64,000 nucleotides of DNA from contig OX467082.1 of NCBI GenBank assembly GCA_950106755.1, forward strand, positions 36,394,001 through 36,458,000, in the 5' to 3' direction. Position numbers and translations under genes: made by a program. The notes beneath the pieces are model-generated. The model was not told the origin of the DNA and searched no databases. It was given only the letters and a program-made list of their open reading frames with translations. This DNA is from Climacium dendroides (Eukaryota; Streptophyta; Bryopsida; Hypnales; Climaciaceae). Below are positions 11,973-25,500 of this stretch, piece after piece (within the stretch, counting starts at the first letter, position 1; every line of letters begins with the position of its first letter).

Positions 11973-12307
11973 CACTACACTAACGATGGTAAATAGTGTT
12001 GGCAATACTAATTACGAAGCATAACACTAAATGTCAACAATTTTCTTAATGTTACCATACTAAATTTCAACATAGACACTAATTGTCAATTACTAGATAT
12101 AAATTTTTTACAAGTTTATATTTACTGTTACATATTATTTCATTAAATTACAAGGAGTGAAGGAGGAGCGAGGGAGGGGAAGGCGAGGAAGGCAATTTTA
12201 ATGTCACCAATTCTATATACAAACTACTTGAAATTTAGAGTGTGTGGGGTAAAAGGCTAGGTAACACTATTAGTAACATAGCACTAAATACCATCGTTAG
12301 TGTAGTG
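11973..12307. mobile_element. CACTA-type MITE with ACA target duplication
   Basis: A 335-bp element with terminal inverted repeats of about 30 bp starting CACTACACTAACGATGGT and ending with the inverse, ...ACCATCGTTAGTGTAGTG. It is flanked on both sides by ACA (11970-11972 and 12308-12310), the 3-bp target duplication typical of CACTA (EnSpm/CMC) transposons. The interior is AT-rich and has no transposase. It lies about 310 bp upstream of the SNRNP31 start codon, within its likely promoter. Confidence 0.85.
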
Positions 12308-12617
12308 ACAAATGCAGGACAATTGGTGAAGCTCCAAAAAACTCCCTAAAGTCACTTTCCTAGGCTCGTTTTTTTTATGGAAGAGTCTTTCCTTACAAGA
12401 AGACCAGAGTTCTCCTTCTTCTTCCTTTCGTGTACAGTACAGTACTGCGAGACAGAGCACTAAGAAATTTGCGAAAGAGTTACCTGCAATTTTCTCGAAG
12501 CCCCTTTTTCTAGACTCCACCTTCATGGATTAGTCCATTTGCGAATTGCATGTAGCCTGCCCCTCGATTTACAGCAACCAACATTGTTGTGTTGTTGCGA
12601 ATTGCTCCACCATCGCC
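12308..12617 (+). promoter_or_regulatory. Upstream region and probable 5' UTR of SNRNP31
   Basis: The stretch between the CACTA MITE and the ATG at 12618. GC rises toward the start codon. The reading frame is open back to an in-frame ATG at 12546, but RRM-family alignment supports the start at 12618 (MSTPKPSRG). No definite TATA element was identified. Confidence 0.4.
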
Positions 12618-15600
12618 ATGTCCACGCCCAAGCCCTCGCGGGGCGTCCGCGGCATCATTGAAGACGACGATGACCCGACCTCCTCCCATCCCCCGCGCCG
12701 CGGTAGCGGCGGTTTGGTGCCTTCCAAGTCCACCGTTTATGTGAGCAATCTCGACTTCACGCTCACCAACAACGACCTCCACACCATCTTCAGTACCTTC
12801 GGCAAGATCGGCAAGTAAGTTCTTCCTCCGGTACCGCCAATCGTCCTTATTCTTATTCTGGTGTTGCTGCAACATTTTCAGCTCGAGTTCACGCGATTGC
12901 CTCTTTCTTTGTTTCTCCTCGACGTAAACCCTAACCCTCGGGAAAGCCTGTATTGAAGGCTTCTGATGTAGAACAAATCCTCCCCTCTGTCACCAGAAAT
13001 TGTTTTTGTTAGTTGTAGTAGAGTATTCTGTTGCTGCAACATTTCAACCGGAGTCCACGCGGGTGCCTCTTTCTCATGGACGCAATCCCTAACCCCGAGA
13101 AAGCCTGTATGTAGGTAATTCCTATGCTGCGCTTCTATACCATTGTTTACTCTTCTCTTTACTTTGGTCTCCACTAGGGTTAACCTCCTCTACACAGTGC
13201 CGGATTGTCATGCTGGATCAGACCAAATCAAGCGAAATCAATCGTCTGACATACTCTCACGTATGGAGACAATGGTTCATTGGCTTGAGGAGCTCTTTCT
13301 TGTTCAAATTGAGCTCAATTTTGCGAGACAAAATGTCACGGGTTCGTGTTCATACGAATTCAGTGGGTGCTCAACATTTGATATGAGAGTTATTCAGATA
13401 CGAGATTCTGAAGTATGAGTGAGATTCATGCTCGCTGTAGGTAACGTAGGGGTCGAGGCTGCTGCCCTCGCTGAGCTTCAAGTCTGTGTGCTTTGTTCTC
13501 AATATCTAGATTTGTGCCAAACAGACTCAATAGTTACTTACCCTTGATCGCCTGTTAGACTCTTAGAAACGTACAGATCCCATCGACCTTTCACTCAGAG
13601 TTTCTCTTGGTCGTACTTGCAGGGTTACAATCATGAAAGACAGAAAATCAAGAGAAAGCAAAGGCGTGGCATTTATCTTGTTTACCGCGCGTGAGGACGC
13701 TCATAAGGCGGTAAGCTACTGGAATCACTATTTTCTATGCCTCTATAAAACGTGTCGCAAGAAATTCAGAATGATCGCTGTGCGCATTAACGTATTAGAA
13801 CCGGTGATTTATGCAAACGTCATTTTTTAAATGAATATTTTTTGCACCACGTTCCTATTGCATACTTGTTAGATTTCGGACATCATTAATTGATGATGTG
13901 CAAATCTTAAGGTCTTGCCTGTGAGTTGCCTTCGTCTTTTTGTTTGACTTTGAAACTTGATGCTGTAGGGGTGATGCAGGTGAAGACGATGAATGGGAAA
14001 ATACTGAACAAAAGGACACTGAAGGTGGCTATTGCTGAAGACAATGGTCGAGCCAAGGAGTTCATCAGACGCCGGGTAAAAACCCGACCCTTTCTCGAAT
14101 ATCTTCAGCCTTTGTTTTAAATGAATATCTATCTGCTGTACAACTCTGAAAAATACTTCTATGCAATCACATGCTTTATTAGTAGGATACTTTTGAAAAG
14201 TTTAATCAATTGTTTGCAGTATGGAAAGTGTTTTTAGTGAAAATTAAGAGTTTCGTGCGACTGGTTGTAGGATTACAAGGATAAGAGCCGATGCTATGAA
14301 TGTGGAGAAGGAGGTCACCTTTCATACGAATGTCCTAAGAATCTGGTAGGATTTTGAACTGATGTGTGGCTGTGAACGTATTTTTTTTTTTAAAACTAAA
14401 AATATTTAGTAATGATAATGAGTGATGGTTCATATTATTTACTCAGGTTTGTAAATTTTTCCACATCTGGTGTAGATAGTAATAACCAGCTTGCTGTGCA
14501 GTCTTAGTTAGCTAACACACCTTGATTTCGCATTTTCTCATCTCTTTGTGACCGATTTCAAGAATGCTTGTTCGCAGTGTATCTCACCTTCTGTGTCTGC
14601 CACACCAGTTAGGTCCAAGGGAACGACCGGTGGTCAAAAGAAAGCGAGTAGAACAGCCAAGGCATGATGGTGGATCTGGAAGAGAGCAGAATGAGAGGTA
14701 TGTTTGTCAAGCCAATTTGTGACTTTTCTATGTAATTAATTTCTTGACAAGGCGGTGTTGTGATTACCAAATAATCAGAGGTGAAGCCAAAGCAGTCGAG
14801 GAGTTGTTCACTAACTTGAGTGTCACTCGAGGTTTTCTGTAACCCAGTGTCACCCTTGAATTTCGTTCAAACTCCTGATCAGTGGCGAAGATCTACCAGA
14901 TTTTAGCAACTGATTTGAAGTTTTTGTTCCGTGTATTAACATGATGTGGGCTGAAGATCACCTCGTGAATATTAAGAACAAGGTGGATGTATGTGCAATT
15001 TTGACTACATATATTTACCATTGATCTCGACGTAGCTCTTTTCCTGATAAGTTTTGCATGATGGTCGTGTGTGAAGTGATGAGGAGGTCGATGAAACCCA
15101 GTTTGAGGATGATGGTTGGGCATCTGCTGTAGCATTCACGTAAGTTTCCACTACCTGGTTTCTAGAAATATCAGACATTGCGAATTTGCTTCCTACATTA
15201 TCCAGTTTACTGCACATTGGCTTGCTAATTGTGAGAAGGTGTATTATACCCTGTGGTGATTGATCCTATCCGGTGAAATTCAGACTCAGATGAAATTTTT
15301 TCGTCATGTGGCATTGCTACGGACATTGCAAACCAATTTAGGGTCCTTGAAGTTAGATGTAGGATGTTTTTTTCGCCTTCATTGTCGTACTGATCGAGCA
15401 GATTTCTCTCCCTGTACTAACAACTTGATGTCTCCTATGCAGTCTCTTTATCTCATGTATGATCTTGTTTGCAGGGGTGTGGTCTCCGCAGCAGATGGCA
15501 ACGGGTCTCAGAAGAATGCCACAACTTCTCGTGGATTGAAGGTATGCTTAGATATATCTTCATCAACGTTTTAACTTTAACTTATGTGTTGAAATGGTTG

Positions 15601-15696
15601 TCAAATACGCATCTAAACCTTATTTATTTGCTGCAGGGACCCAAAAAGAAAGCAGGTTATTTCAGTGATGAAGATGATAGTGGAGATGATTCCTGA
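12618..15696 (+). CDS. SNRNP31: U11/U12 small nuclear ribonucleoprotein 31 kDa protein (ZCRB1-like)
   Basis: Eight exons: 12618-12814, 13623-13710, 13980-14075, 14271-14345, 14609-14697, 15077-15139, 15475-15541, 15637-15696. Together they make 735 nt, or 244 aa plus TGA, close to the usual plant length of about 260. Phases agree at every GT-AG junction. Residues 38-118 form an RRM with RNP2 VYVSNL (40-45) and RNP1 KGVAFILF (79-86). Residues 135-148 are a CCHC zinc knuckle, [14 protein letters not shown]. An acidic tail holds DDGWASAV (193-200) and [12 protein letters not shown] (228-239). This RRM plus single knuckle plus acidic tail is the architecture of U11/U12-31K, a nuclear component of the minor spliceosome that helps recognise U12-type introns. 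The family assignment is firm. Its own introns are all U2-type. Intron 1 (808 bp) contains a local duplication. Confidence 0.95.
12858..13126 (+). repeat. Diverged tandem duplication inside SNRNP31 intron 1
   Basis: Two units about 170 bp apart share GTTGCTGCAACATTT, then TCCACGCG-like sequence, GCCTCTTTCT, CCCTAACCC and GAAAGCCTGTAT in the same order (units begin near 12861 and 13031). Identity is partial. Both lie wholly in the intron and do not affect the reading frame. Confidence 0.75.
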
Positions 15697-18075
15697 CACG
15701 AGTGTAATTCATTCTAGGTTTTCACGATCTGTACATCCTATCTTCACCTCTTTATCATATAATTCCCCCTCTCTAGGCAGATGCTTCTGGTATTCATTAT
15801 TTTGTTTGGTGAGTCATTTGATATCAAGGGCCGGATCAGACTAGGTTCAACTCCTGATTCAATCTTTAAATCTCATTAAGCAATAGTGCTTCACACCAAG
15901 TTGAGAGTTCCAAGTCTGAATTCAGATAGTAATGTTTACAGTGTACAGCACCCACCAACAAGTTCAAATTTTCGAACTTTGAGTGCCACATGAAAATGAA
16001 TGATGTGCAACTTCGATTGATCATATCTCCCACTTCAAACCTCTAAACTTCATGAAATTATTTTAAAAAACGAGTTACCTACATTCTAGGCGTTATTTAG
16101 ATGTTAGTTCAAGGCACTTGTCTCAGAAAAATCAAATTGTATTGATTGCACTTGAAGTTGTGTTTGTAGCTTCTACATTGTGAGTGTAATGTCAATGCTT
16201 CTTGTGCTAACACAATTCAGATTTTTGTCAATTTGAGCTTCATATATAGAGCTTCAACCACCTCTCAATGCAAAAGCTTGGGTTAAACAATGTGGTAACT
16301 TGTGGATACATTGTTCGTGTTTTGGTAAGGTATAAGTACTAGTGAATTTTGACCAAATGGTGAGGAGTATGAGGTGGTAGAAATATTTTTCCCATGTAGG
16401 AAGATAGGAAATATGGGGATTCTTAGTTTTTCAGAATTTTATTCCTGGATTTAAAGTTCTAGTGAATTTTGGGAGTCAAAAAGTATTCTCAACTCCATAG
16501 TTAATGTTTAGAGTATTGTAATTTTGATCATTGAAGAACTACTTTCTTGTTCATTACTTCCTATTTTCTCGCTTATTGTTTTAGACATGTGTCATAACCA
16601 TATTAGTCCCAACCTTGAAAAGGATTAAAAAAAAACATTTCAAGTTTGAGTTCTAGGTTGGAAATAGTACACCTTATAGGTTGGGCATTGGGTGTGGTTG
16701 ACAATTGGTGCTTCTACCTTAGGTGCACTTTTAGAGTCAATCTTTGTAATGTATTGTTTGTATTTTAGGTTTTATTTCTTTAGCTAGTAACTAGTGGTTG
16801 GCACTTGCTATGCTACACATTCATCATTAGAATTTTATTAGAATTTTTATGTATTAGATAGAATGTAGAACAAAAATTTCAATAAATCTTAAAAAATGAC
16901 TAAAATCTTTGTATAATTTTTTTATAAGTAAACATATATTGAAATGTACAATAGAAATTTATTGAATGATGAATGAAACATATGCAATCGTAAATACTAT
17001 AAAAGATACACATACATTAAAATGCATTAAAAATTTGACTTCATTGTTACAAAAAATGGCAACTCAAATTGAAGAATTGAAAAGAAAAACTTATAAATCT
17101 CAAAAACTTTGTAAACAGCTTAATTGTTGTGGAATCCAAAATTGCTTCAATTGAATAAATTTCTTAAAATCATTTGGTAGTAGCAATAGAAAATTAAAAT
17201 CATGAATCTCAAAGCTTACAAAAGCATAAGTGCAAAGAAGTGTAAAGCCAAGAGAAGCAATGGATTTGCTACCTCTATAATATCACCATATTGATCCTCT
17301 TTAATATCACCTCAATTGCAACGACTATATTATTTCTATAATACCACCCTTTGTAAAAAGTGATATTACAAAAGTGATTGCAAACTGCTACTTTATTTCT
17401 GTAATATTACATTGTGTGAAAATACAATTTTTATGTATGCATGATTGAAAATATTTTTATAAAATATTTAAAATAATTATTTTAAAGACTTATTGAAATC
17501 ATTATTATGCATTCTATTCAAATATATCAAAATTTTACTAATATGTGATACAATGAATATGTAGCATAGTAAGCATGAGCCCCTAATATTAATGATAGCA
17601 TTTGTGATATTACAGAGGGAGTTATGATTTTAGTATTATGATGATATTTGGCACAAATGGTAGTATTGGTAGTGATAATTGTTTATGTAGGGTTCTAGTG
17701 GATATAACAACTTCTAACTAGGACAAAAACTCATTCAATTCAATAATAGGTGGTGCTTTGATTTTGAGTTTAAATGGTTTGTTGATGAGATTAGATTGTC
17801 TTTTTACCAACACCTAGTTATTGAAGGCATTCTAGAGGTATTAGTAGTTTTGAAAGTTTGTGAATTTGTGAAATAGTAGGTGTTTTGATTTTGATTTTAG
17901 TGGTGGTGTAAGGTGTGTTTTAGAACTATGAAGACTAGATTATTGAGCGAGGCCATACTAGTGGCATGACAACCCATTGTATTGTAATAGTATTAGGAAT
18001 GATGCAATCTACAATCTTTATAGTTTGGAAGAATTTTCAAGATTGTAGAATATTACAATCATTAAAGTCAAGTGA
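15697..18075. other. 3' flank of SNRNP31 and AT-rich intergenic DNA
   Basis: The first few hundred bases should hold the 3' UTR; no single poly(A) site stands out. The rest is about 30% GC with no gene recognised. Around 17280-17410 and 17600-17640, repeated ATATCACC/GTGATATTAC-like motifs occur in both orientations and may be remnants of the termini of the adjoining transposon relic. Confidence 0.4.
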
Positions 18076-18912
18076 TAGGCCTCCCAAGCTCAATATACAT
18101 AATAAGAGGAAGCTTTGCCATATTCTTCTTTAGAATTGATGTCTACTACTTGCCATGATTAGAGAACAAATGCATGTGATGGTTTTGTTCCACCAAATTA
18201 AGGAAGGTGATGAAGAGTATTGGATTTTGTAACCGAGTTGCAATAATGAAGACATTTCTTAGCTAAAAGTGCAAGGTGGAGAGGTTGGCATTTGTCAAAG
18301 AATATTGGACAACATTTGATTGGAAGAATGTGATATGGATGGCCAAAACTAGAAAAAGATTGAGGCAAGTGAAGGTGTGGCAAAAGTCACACATATACTT
18401 TTCTTGGAATTATTGAATTCCATCTTTTAAATTTGGTTGTTCATCAACAATAGTATGAGGTGCATTCACTAATTGGTTTTGATAAGTGACTTCTCATTAT
18501 AATGCCACCCAATAGATGTAGAGGTATGAATTTTGTTGATGTAATCTATGAAGTCAATTGAGTAGCTTCTACTTTCTCTACAATTACCTTGAGACATTTA
18601 TACTCATGGAAGATGGCACTTTAGTACTCTATAGTAAGGAATCAAGTGATTGGAGGCAAGTGCATGGCATGAGAAAGCTTTCACAGCTCTCAAATTAACT
18701 CTCTTGACTTAAATCCCTTCAAAAAATTATGGAAGATTGTAAAAGACCTTGTCCAAAATGAGGTGCTACTATATAATACAAATGAATTAGTCAAAACCAT
18801 TCAAAGGTCATGGATAGAAGTGTCTTAAAAGATGGCTAAAGTTCTCCTTGCTAGCATGTTGTACAACATGAAGGTTGTAACCAAAGCTAATGGTGGTAGC
18901 ACTAGATAATAG
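18076..18912 (+). pseudogene. Decayed Tc1-like (Tc1/mariner) transposase
   Basis: Fragments in the forward strand follow the order of a Tc1-family transposase. First comes an HTH-linker-like RPPKLNIHNKRKL near 18077. Then RLAFVKEYWTTFDWKNVIW (18278-18334) corresponds to the region of the first catalytic Asp. LMEDGTLVLYSKESSDWRQ near 18606 corresponds to the second-Asp block. LDLNPFKKLWKIVKD near 18705 corresponds to the SPDLNPIENLW signature. The C-terminal segment ends near ANGGSTR. Frames are broken by stops and shifts, and the catalytic triad is not intact (the family's DE after NVIW reads MA here; ENLW reads KKLW), so it is dead. Family assignment rests on motif order from memory of the family, not a search. 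Confidence 0.75.
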
Positions 18913-21900
18913 ATAGTTTGTCAAAAAATGCTAAATTTATATATAATTTTACAAGTTTTTTTTGTAAAGCTTAATTTATTAGTAAGGTAGACTTGATTTT
19001 CTTTCCAATGCACTTTATGGTTTGTGATTTGGATTATTTTTGAGGCTATGATGGCAATTTGTAATTAGAGGTATGTACTCTATTTCTATAAATTGAATGC
19101 TTAGAGCTTAAACTTGTTGGTGGCTACAATATATTGAAGGGCAAGAAAGTTTGAAGGTTAAGATTAATTTTGTACTTCACTTTGTGAAATAGTTTTTTTG
19201 TTCTTAAATATTGAGTGATGCAAAATATTATTTTTAGTGGTCCATTAATTGATGAAAGATTGAAACCATGTACACATTAAATGTTCAAAAAATGGAAGTA
19301 AATATCCAACAAAGTCTTCATTACATTTTCACAATTTTTATCATTAGGTTAGGAAGATTGTCTTTTTAGGTGATGCACCATTTGAAGCAAAACCAATTGG
19401 ACTAAGTATAACATTGAAATACATCATACAACTCTAAAATACAAGTTGAACACATTGTCCTATTCAACAAATATTTCAAATGCAAGGGCATTAAAATATG
19501 ATAGTGATTTATATTGCAACTTAGTATACTTTCTCTATAGTAGCTATTGCAATTCCATGCTTTCAATCCCCAAAAAATATTTAAATATTGTGAGAACCAA
19601 CATCATTTGTATATTTGTCAAATTATAAATATTTTGAATCCTATAAATGTCAACTTCAATTTTTGTGCAAACAACTTGAAATGATGTGTACCAACATGCT
19701 AAGGCACAAAAAGTTATTTGGAGGTATAAAAAAAAATTGACAAAATATAAAGTAATTCCAAATTATGGTGTACAAAACCAAGTTTTAAACATGGCTAACT
19801 ATGAAAATAATTTTTCTTTCAAGTCACAACTAATTTTTTTTGCAAACATCTATAATAATGTATTACATGTTACACACTACAACTTTTGTATATATACTTT
19901 TGGACTTTGCCCATTGATGCTTATGGTATGGTTTTTTGAATTAAAAAATTTCAAATCTATACTGAGTTTTGTTTATCATTATAAAATGATTGAATGATAA
20001 ATCCATTAATAATATAAAATTGTGGATGTTGTTTTGTTTGGCTCAAATTTTTAGACATTGTTGTACAATCTACATCATCTATATCATTTATGTACCATTA
20101 CCAAAGTAACTCCTAAAGTTCTTTCATGTTTAGAGGCTCAATTGAATATTAGTCTTTAAAGCAAGGCTAAAATCTTCATCTATATTTAATTTTTAACAAA
20201 TCCAATCATAGAATCCTTTGGTTAATTTGTTAAAGTACACCCTTTTAAAATTTCAAAATAAGAAACCCTACCAATTGCAAGATTATGATGCTTGGATTGT
20301 TAAAAGGAAGTATTTTCAATTCTTCCTATATGATTAGATTTCATCTTTCAAACTTTTTATACAAAAATGTGTAGATCCTACAATTTGTAAATCTCCATAA
20401 TATGTTGGAAAGATAAATTGGGAATAAATATAGAAAATTTCAATAAAAAATATTATATATTCATGCTTGAAAAAAATAATACATAGAAAAAAAATTTAAA
20501 TGATTTAAAATACTAAATTGTTAAGAATTGTGTTATGGAATTGAAAAATGCCAATCACAATGGTTGTAATGTTGTAATAAACAATCTATATTCTACAATT
20601 TTATTTTTTCAAAAATATCGAAAATTGAATTAAATAAAGGACTTCAAAGTTTATTTTAGACTAAAAATTCCAAAATTGCCTACAGTTGACTAAACTCCTC
20701 ATAACCTTCATCTCATTAATCAAAATGGAATGATTCAAAGCTTTCATATGTCAAACAAACAATCAAAACATATCCTATAAACATATCTCACAAACAAAAC
20801 ATATCTCTCATGCACAACAAACCCTAATACACAAGATAAAGAGTTCAAGATTTGAAGGTCAAAACAAGGATTTAGATGAATGTGGTTGTCTTAGATGAAA
20901 ATAGCAACAACCATCCAAAATTTTAAAAATATGTGAGATGAATGCATAATTTATTTTTATATATTTTAGACTCACAAATTTTAGTATATTACTATTTCAG
21001 CTACCTAACTATTTTTTTCACTTTAATTTATTATTAGGCAAAAAGTTGCCCAAGGTGTTTGGAAGTCGTAGTATATTTTTGTTTTGTTAAAAAATTCATG
21101 TGCTTCTATTAATTAATGATTTAGTATTTAAATATTTTTTGCACATTGATGTGCTATTGGTTAACTTACATGGTTTATTTACAATATAAATTTTATACAT
21201 GTAATGACATAAAGTCAATCATTAACTTAACAATCAAACAAAGTTCGGAAAACTTATAAAAACTTTGGAGGTTTGTTTTCTTTAAATCATACTTTACAAA
21301 TATTGAAATGGTCTTATGCATTTATGGGTTAGTACCTTTACAAGATATAATCTTTAAAATAAAGCCTTCAACCTAAAAACATATTTGCCTTGTCATAAAA
21401 CCTCCAAGTACAACAAATCATTCAATTATTGGAATTTTGAAGTTTATAAAATGGAATAGAAATTAGATTTGACAAATTTTCATCCAAGATTGAATCAATG
21501 AACTTGGATCTCAAATGAAAACACTATAGCTACTCAATTTTGAACTTTGAACCTTAAAGTTATTAGCATTCATAGAAATTGAACCCTTAACACAAAATTT
21601 GTAGGTTTCAAAGTCTAATTTTGATTAGCCATGACCAAATTCACTAATGTAAAGACCAAATTCACTAATTCAAGTTTGTTAGAAATCCAATTGTAATAAA
21701 TCAATGTCTTATTTCAAGTTAAAGTTTTATATATCAAACTTAATGGTGAAATTTCACATGAAAATTGTGTCTAAAATCATTTTAGATGTTTGGCATAATT
21801 TATATTTGTTCCAATGTATCTTAAATAAATAAAAAATCATTATATATATTCTTTAATTTTTATCAAATTTTAATTATCTTTGATTGAAATTTTCTTATAG

Positions 21901-22584
21901 AAAATAGACATTATAACACAATCATTTGAAATCTCTTGGAATTGCAAAATACATACATAACCCCATATAAAAGTTGAAAATTAAGAATCATAAAATTTAA
22001 AAGGCCTTGTTGCCTTCGGATTTTACTTTGAAAATATCCAAATATAAGACACACTAAAGACTTTGAATTTGTTTCTTATTATTCAAAATCATAAAGAATC
22101 TCTCCATGTAGGAGAAAAGTGCTACTATTTATCCTTCAAATTTTGTGTGAAAAGGGAAGGTCTTCTAACAGTAGTTTATCCAGCAATGAGTGCTTTTTCA
22201 TTTTTTTAAGCCAACAATTCACATGGAACCCAAACAGATGATTTCCAGTGACCGGCTAGTCCTTTAAAGGGTTAATGTTATCACTCATACAGTGAAACCC
22301 GGGGTGCAGTAAGTATATATAAGTGACTGTTGCCAAGGTATAATCCGTTGTGGAGCTGGTTCGCAGGTAACAAGAAATTTACAGCATTCCAAGATCAGCG
22401 ATGACGCCAGAAAGAACTTCCAAGAAGAGACATCCAGAGATGAAGGTATCATGTACCTCTTCGAGTAATGTTTTGAAAATTCTGTAGCTGATCAAACAGC
22501 TGAGGTTTACAGTAGTGAGTCTGTGTACAAGCTTGTCCTTACAAAGTCATCCGCCATATTACAATCAAGTCCAGAATGTTTCCC
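18913..22584. other. AT-rich intergenic DNA
   Basis: Very AT-rich (below 30% GC in places) with no gene recognised. A 103-codon frame at 19686-19997 has AT-driven composition (Asn, Lys, Phe, Tyr) and no domain. The last few hundred bases, from about 22300, should include the 3' UTR of the minus-strand ALG7 gene and have higher GC. Confidence 0.45.
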
Positions 22585-25500
22585 TCATTTGTACCAGCCC
22601 GCCATCAGGTATCGAAGTCCAAAGCAGAGTGCACATGACAGTACCTGCACATATGCTCATTGTGAGTTCATATCCCCTTCACCGTCTTACAGAGAATCTA
22701 CTTCTACCTCTGAAACTTGGGCTCGTGAAAACAAATTTGGAAGGCGAGCAAAGTTCACATTCTCATACCTGAAAAGCTAACAACCGTATACAGAGTTGTT
22801 GCTCAGTGCAACGACCAAACCAGCGCAGGAAGAGATTGACCAGGTTCATGTCATTACTGCCGGTCAGCAGTCGTGTATGTGGATCAAAGCTGCGGAATCC
22901 AACAAGGAGTAAGATATCGTAATGCAGGTAGCATCCAAATAAAAAGGGAGTCAAGAAAGTCATGCGCAGATGCCAAATATGAAAACCCTTCAAGAGGTTT
23001 GTGGAGCTTCAAAATAGAACATGCGCTAATGTCTTTATAATTTTTTGAGTGACTTACGTAGGTAATCGATGACGTGGGCAAGGCACGAACTTGAATAACT
23101 GATCACAATTCATAGGCACATAACATGTAAACGTTAAAAATCTTGAACCAACACTGGAGATGTTAATGCATTTAGTGGATAATCCAGGCACAACGGACGC
23201 CTTCGCGAATATCGAAAACATGAATGAAGGACCATCAACTTTTCAGAATGAACATCAGCAAGCCCCAAAAAACTTACCTGAGGAATGGAGTATAGAAAGT
23301 TGAGAATTTGAGGCAAGAAGAATAACAACAATGTCTCACTGTACAGACATAAAAGTATAAAATCAGTCCCTAACTACCGTATAAGCAGTGCATATACATC
23401 CTGTACCTGAAAGACATGCAACAGTACGGAACTTCATAGAGGTAATTTATACTGATGATAGAAATGATGGAATCACCTGAAGTGACCAAGAATGCCAACC
23501 ACTGCCATAGCCATTCCTGAAAAGTAGGTGTACGTGTCACCAACGAAAACTGAAGATGGATACCTGCAAAGGATTTTCAGTAATCCGTCAGTTAATGTCC
23601 ACACAATTAGCCCTCAAGCAATGCAGAGGTCTCATAGTGCTATAAGATTTGTTAGAATAAAGGGTTTCCATTTAGAATGTGAAAAATTTAATAAACTTTT
23701 CACATTTACAGATAAAATGGAATAAAGCTCTACTGTCGTTGACTTAACTTTTCGTAAAAAGTGGTCTTAAACTTTGCACCAAACACTTAAAAAAGAATCA
23801 AAGATTCTTTCAGATGCATTTAGTACGAAATTTACTAAATGAAGAAAAGTTGTGACCAAAATAAGTTCTCAGAGTAATAGAAACATGGGATTACGTCTCC
23901 TTCATATTCAATTCAATTCAATTCAATTCAAGGTTCATAAGAAACTCACTACATACGCAATAGGTTGTTCTTAAGTTTTGGCACCAAAACATTCCACATC
24001 ATGCTCTTTCACATCCTATCCCTACCAGATTGGTCACCTCCGACTATGAGGGTTTACCCAGTTAATGGTGAAGAAGAAAAACTCATCACATTAAACGGCC
24101 CTACAAAATTATTTTACGGTAGACCTCATCGTGGAATAAGCAAAGTTGACCACGACAATAACTATCACTCACCAGTTAAATGCCAGTAATCCAAGGGAGG
24201 TAGCGACAAGTGGTTGCATAAGATACACGGAGAAGGCATGAGCTTGTCTGGTCTCTTCACTGCGTGATATCTGCATCACATTGTGTACTAGCACCTGCAA
24301 AATAAAGGATGACATCAAGTCAACAATCTATATGCCCACTGTAGTAACTGATGCAAATCCCACGTCTAACGTTGATGATCCATGCAACCGTTGCACCACT
24401 ATAAGAGAAGGGAGTATTCATTGGCTCCACCACGCATGGAATTTGTTAACTCTTGGCCTTGACCCGCATGATAGCAAGTGTAATATTAAAACACCATGCT
24501 GAAACAGTGCAGAAAGGCTTACCGCACAAGATATGACAACAGTTTGACCGACTTCCAGGCCATTCACTCCAGCCAAAATGTTGACAGAGTTGGTGCAGAA
24601 GACAGCCAGCAGTCCCATGTACAGCTTATACACCCAACCTGCAAGCAATAGAAAACCGATGGTTTCCATCAGAAAAAATCCCAGGGAAGGCATCGATAAC
24701 TGTGCTCGGTTAGTTTGCCAAAGGATATAGACGCGAATCTCCAAAACCAAGTACGACCACAGCGACATTCAAGTAACGCCACAGGAACACAAGGGATATT
24801 ATGCGTGAAAAAAATTAAGGAAGAAATACCATTTACAAACAGAATCAAATCAATATTTACCCAGGTCGAGCTCCGTGAGACCCAGAGTGGAGCGCAGAGG
24901 TTTTGGAATGACAATATTGGTTCTCCCAGCATACGCCATTAACAAGGGCAGGGCTGCAATTGATGGGAGTAACAATTTGCTGCAAGTAGGAACACCTATC
25001 TATTATGAGTAACACTGTTTACCACAACGCCGACAATCTAAAGAAATGACTAAATCGAAGAACATAAATCAACAGAAACAATGAATGGCCTGACGTACCG
25101 GAAAATAAACCTCACCAACTGTTTTCTCTCACTTTCACACAAGTGAATGACATCAAAATTCACCAAAAACTCGAGACAGTTATTGTTTATACTGCTCAGG
25201 TCAACGACAAAGTAGGTACTTACACACGCCATGGAATGTCTAAAACGTCATCAACGAAGCCCAAGAAGAGCATGAAGCAAATGCTGGCCAGTGCTGCATA
25301 GTACTCCGTGAGCCACTGCCATACCCGACCACAAATTCTCACTAAGGTAAGCACAAACATTTCAAAATACCATTTATCAAGCCTTATAGGAAAATTATAA
25401 GGAGGCATATTTCAAACTTCGCTAAGACAGATCGCTAAGTATAAGACTATTCAGCAACTTTTCACAGTACGTTTCCAGTGAATCTGCTGAATTCGTCTCC

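Noticed and set aside
13143..13418. 91-codon forward frame
   Set aside because: Lies inside SNRNP31 intron 1, has no domain and lacks proper start support.
12815..15636. Possibility that SNRNP31 itself contains U12-type introns
   Set aside because: All donors are GTAAGT-, GTATGT- or GTAGGA-like and none has the ATATCC/GTATCC signature.
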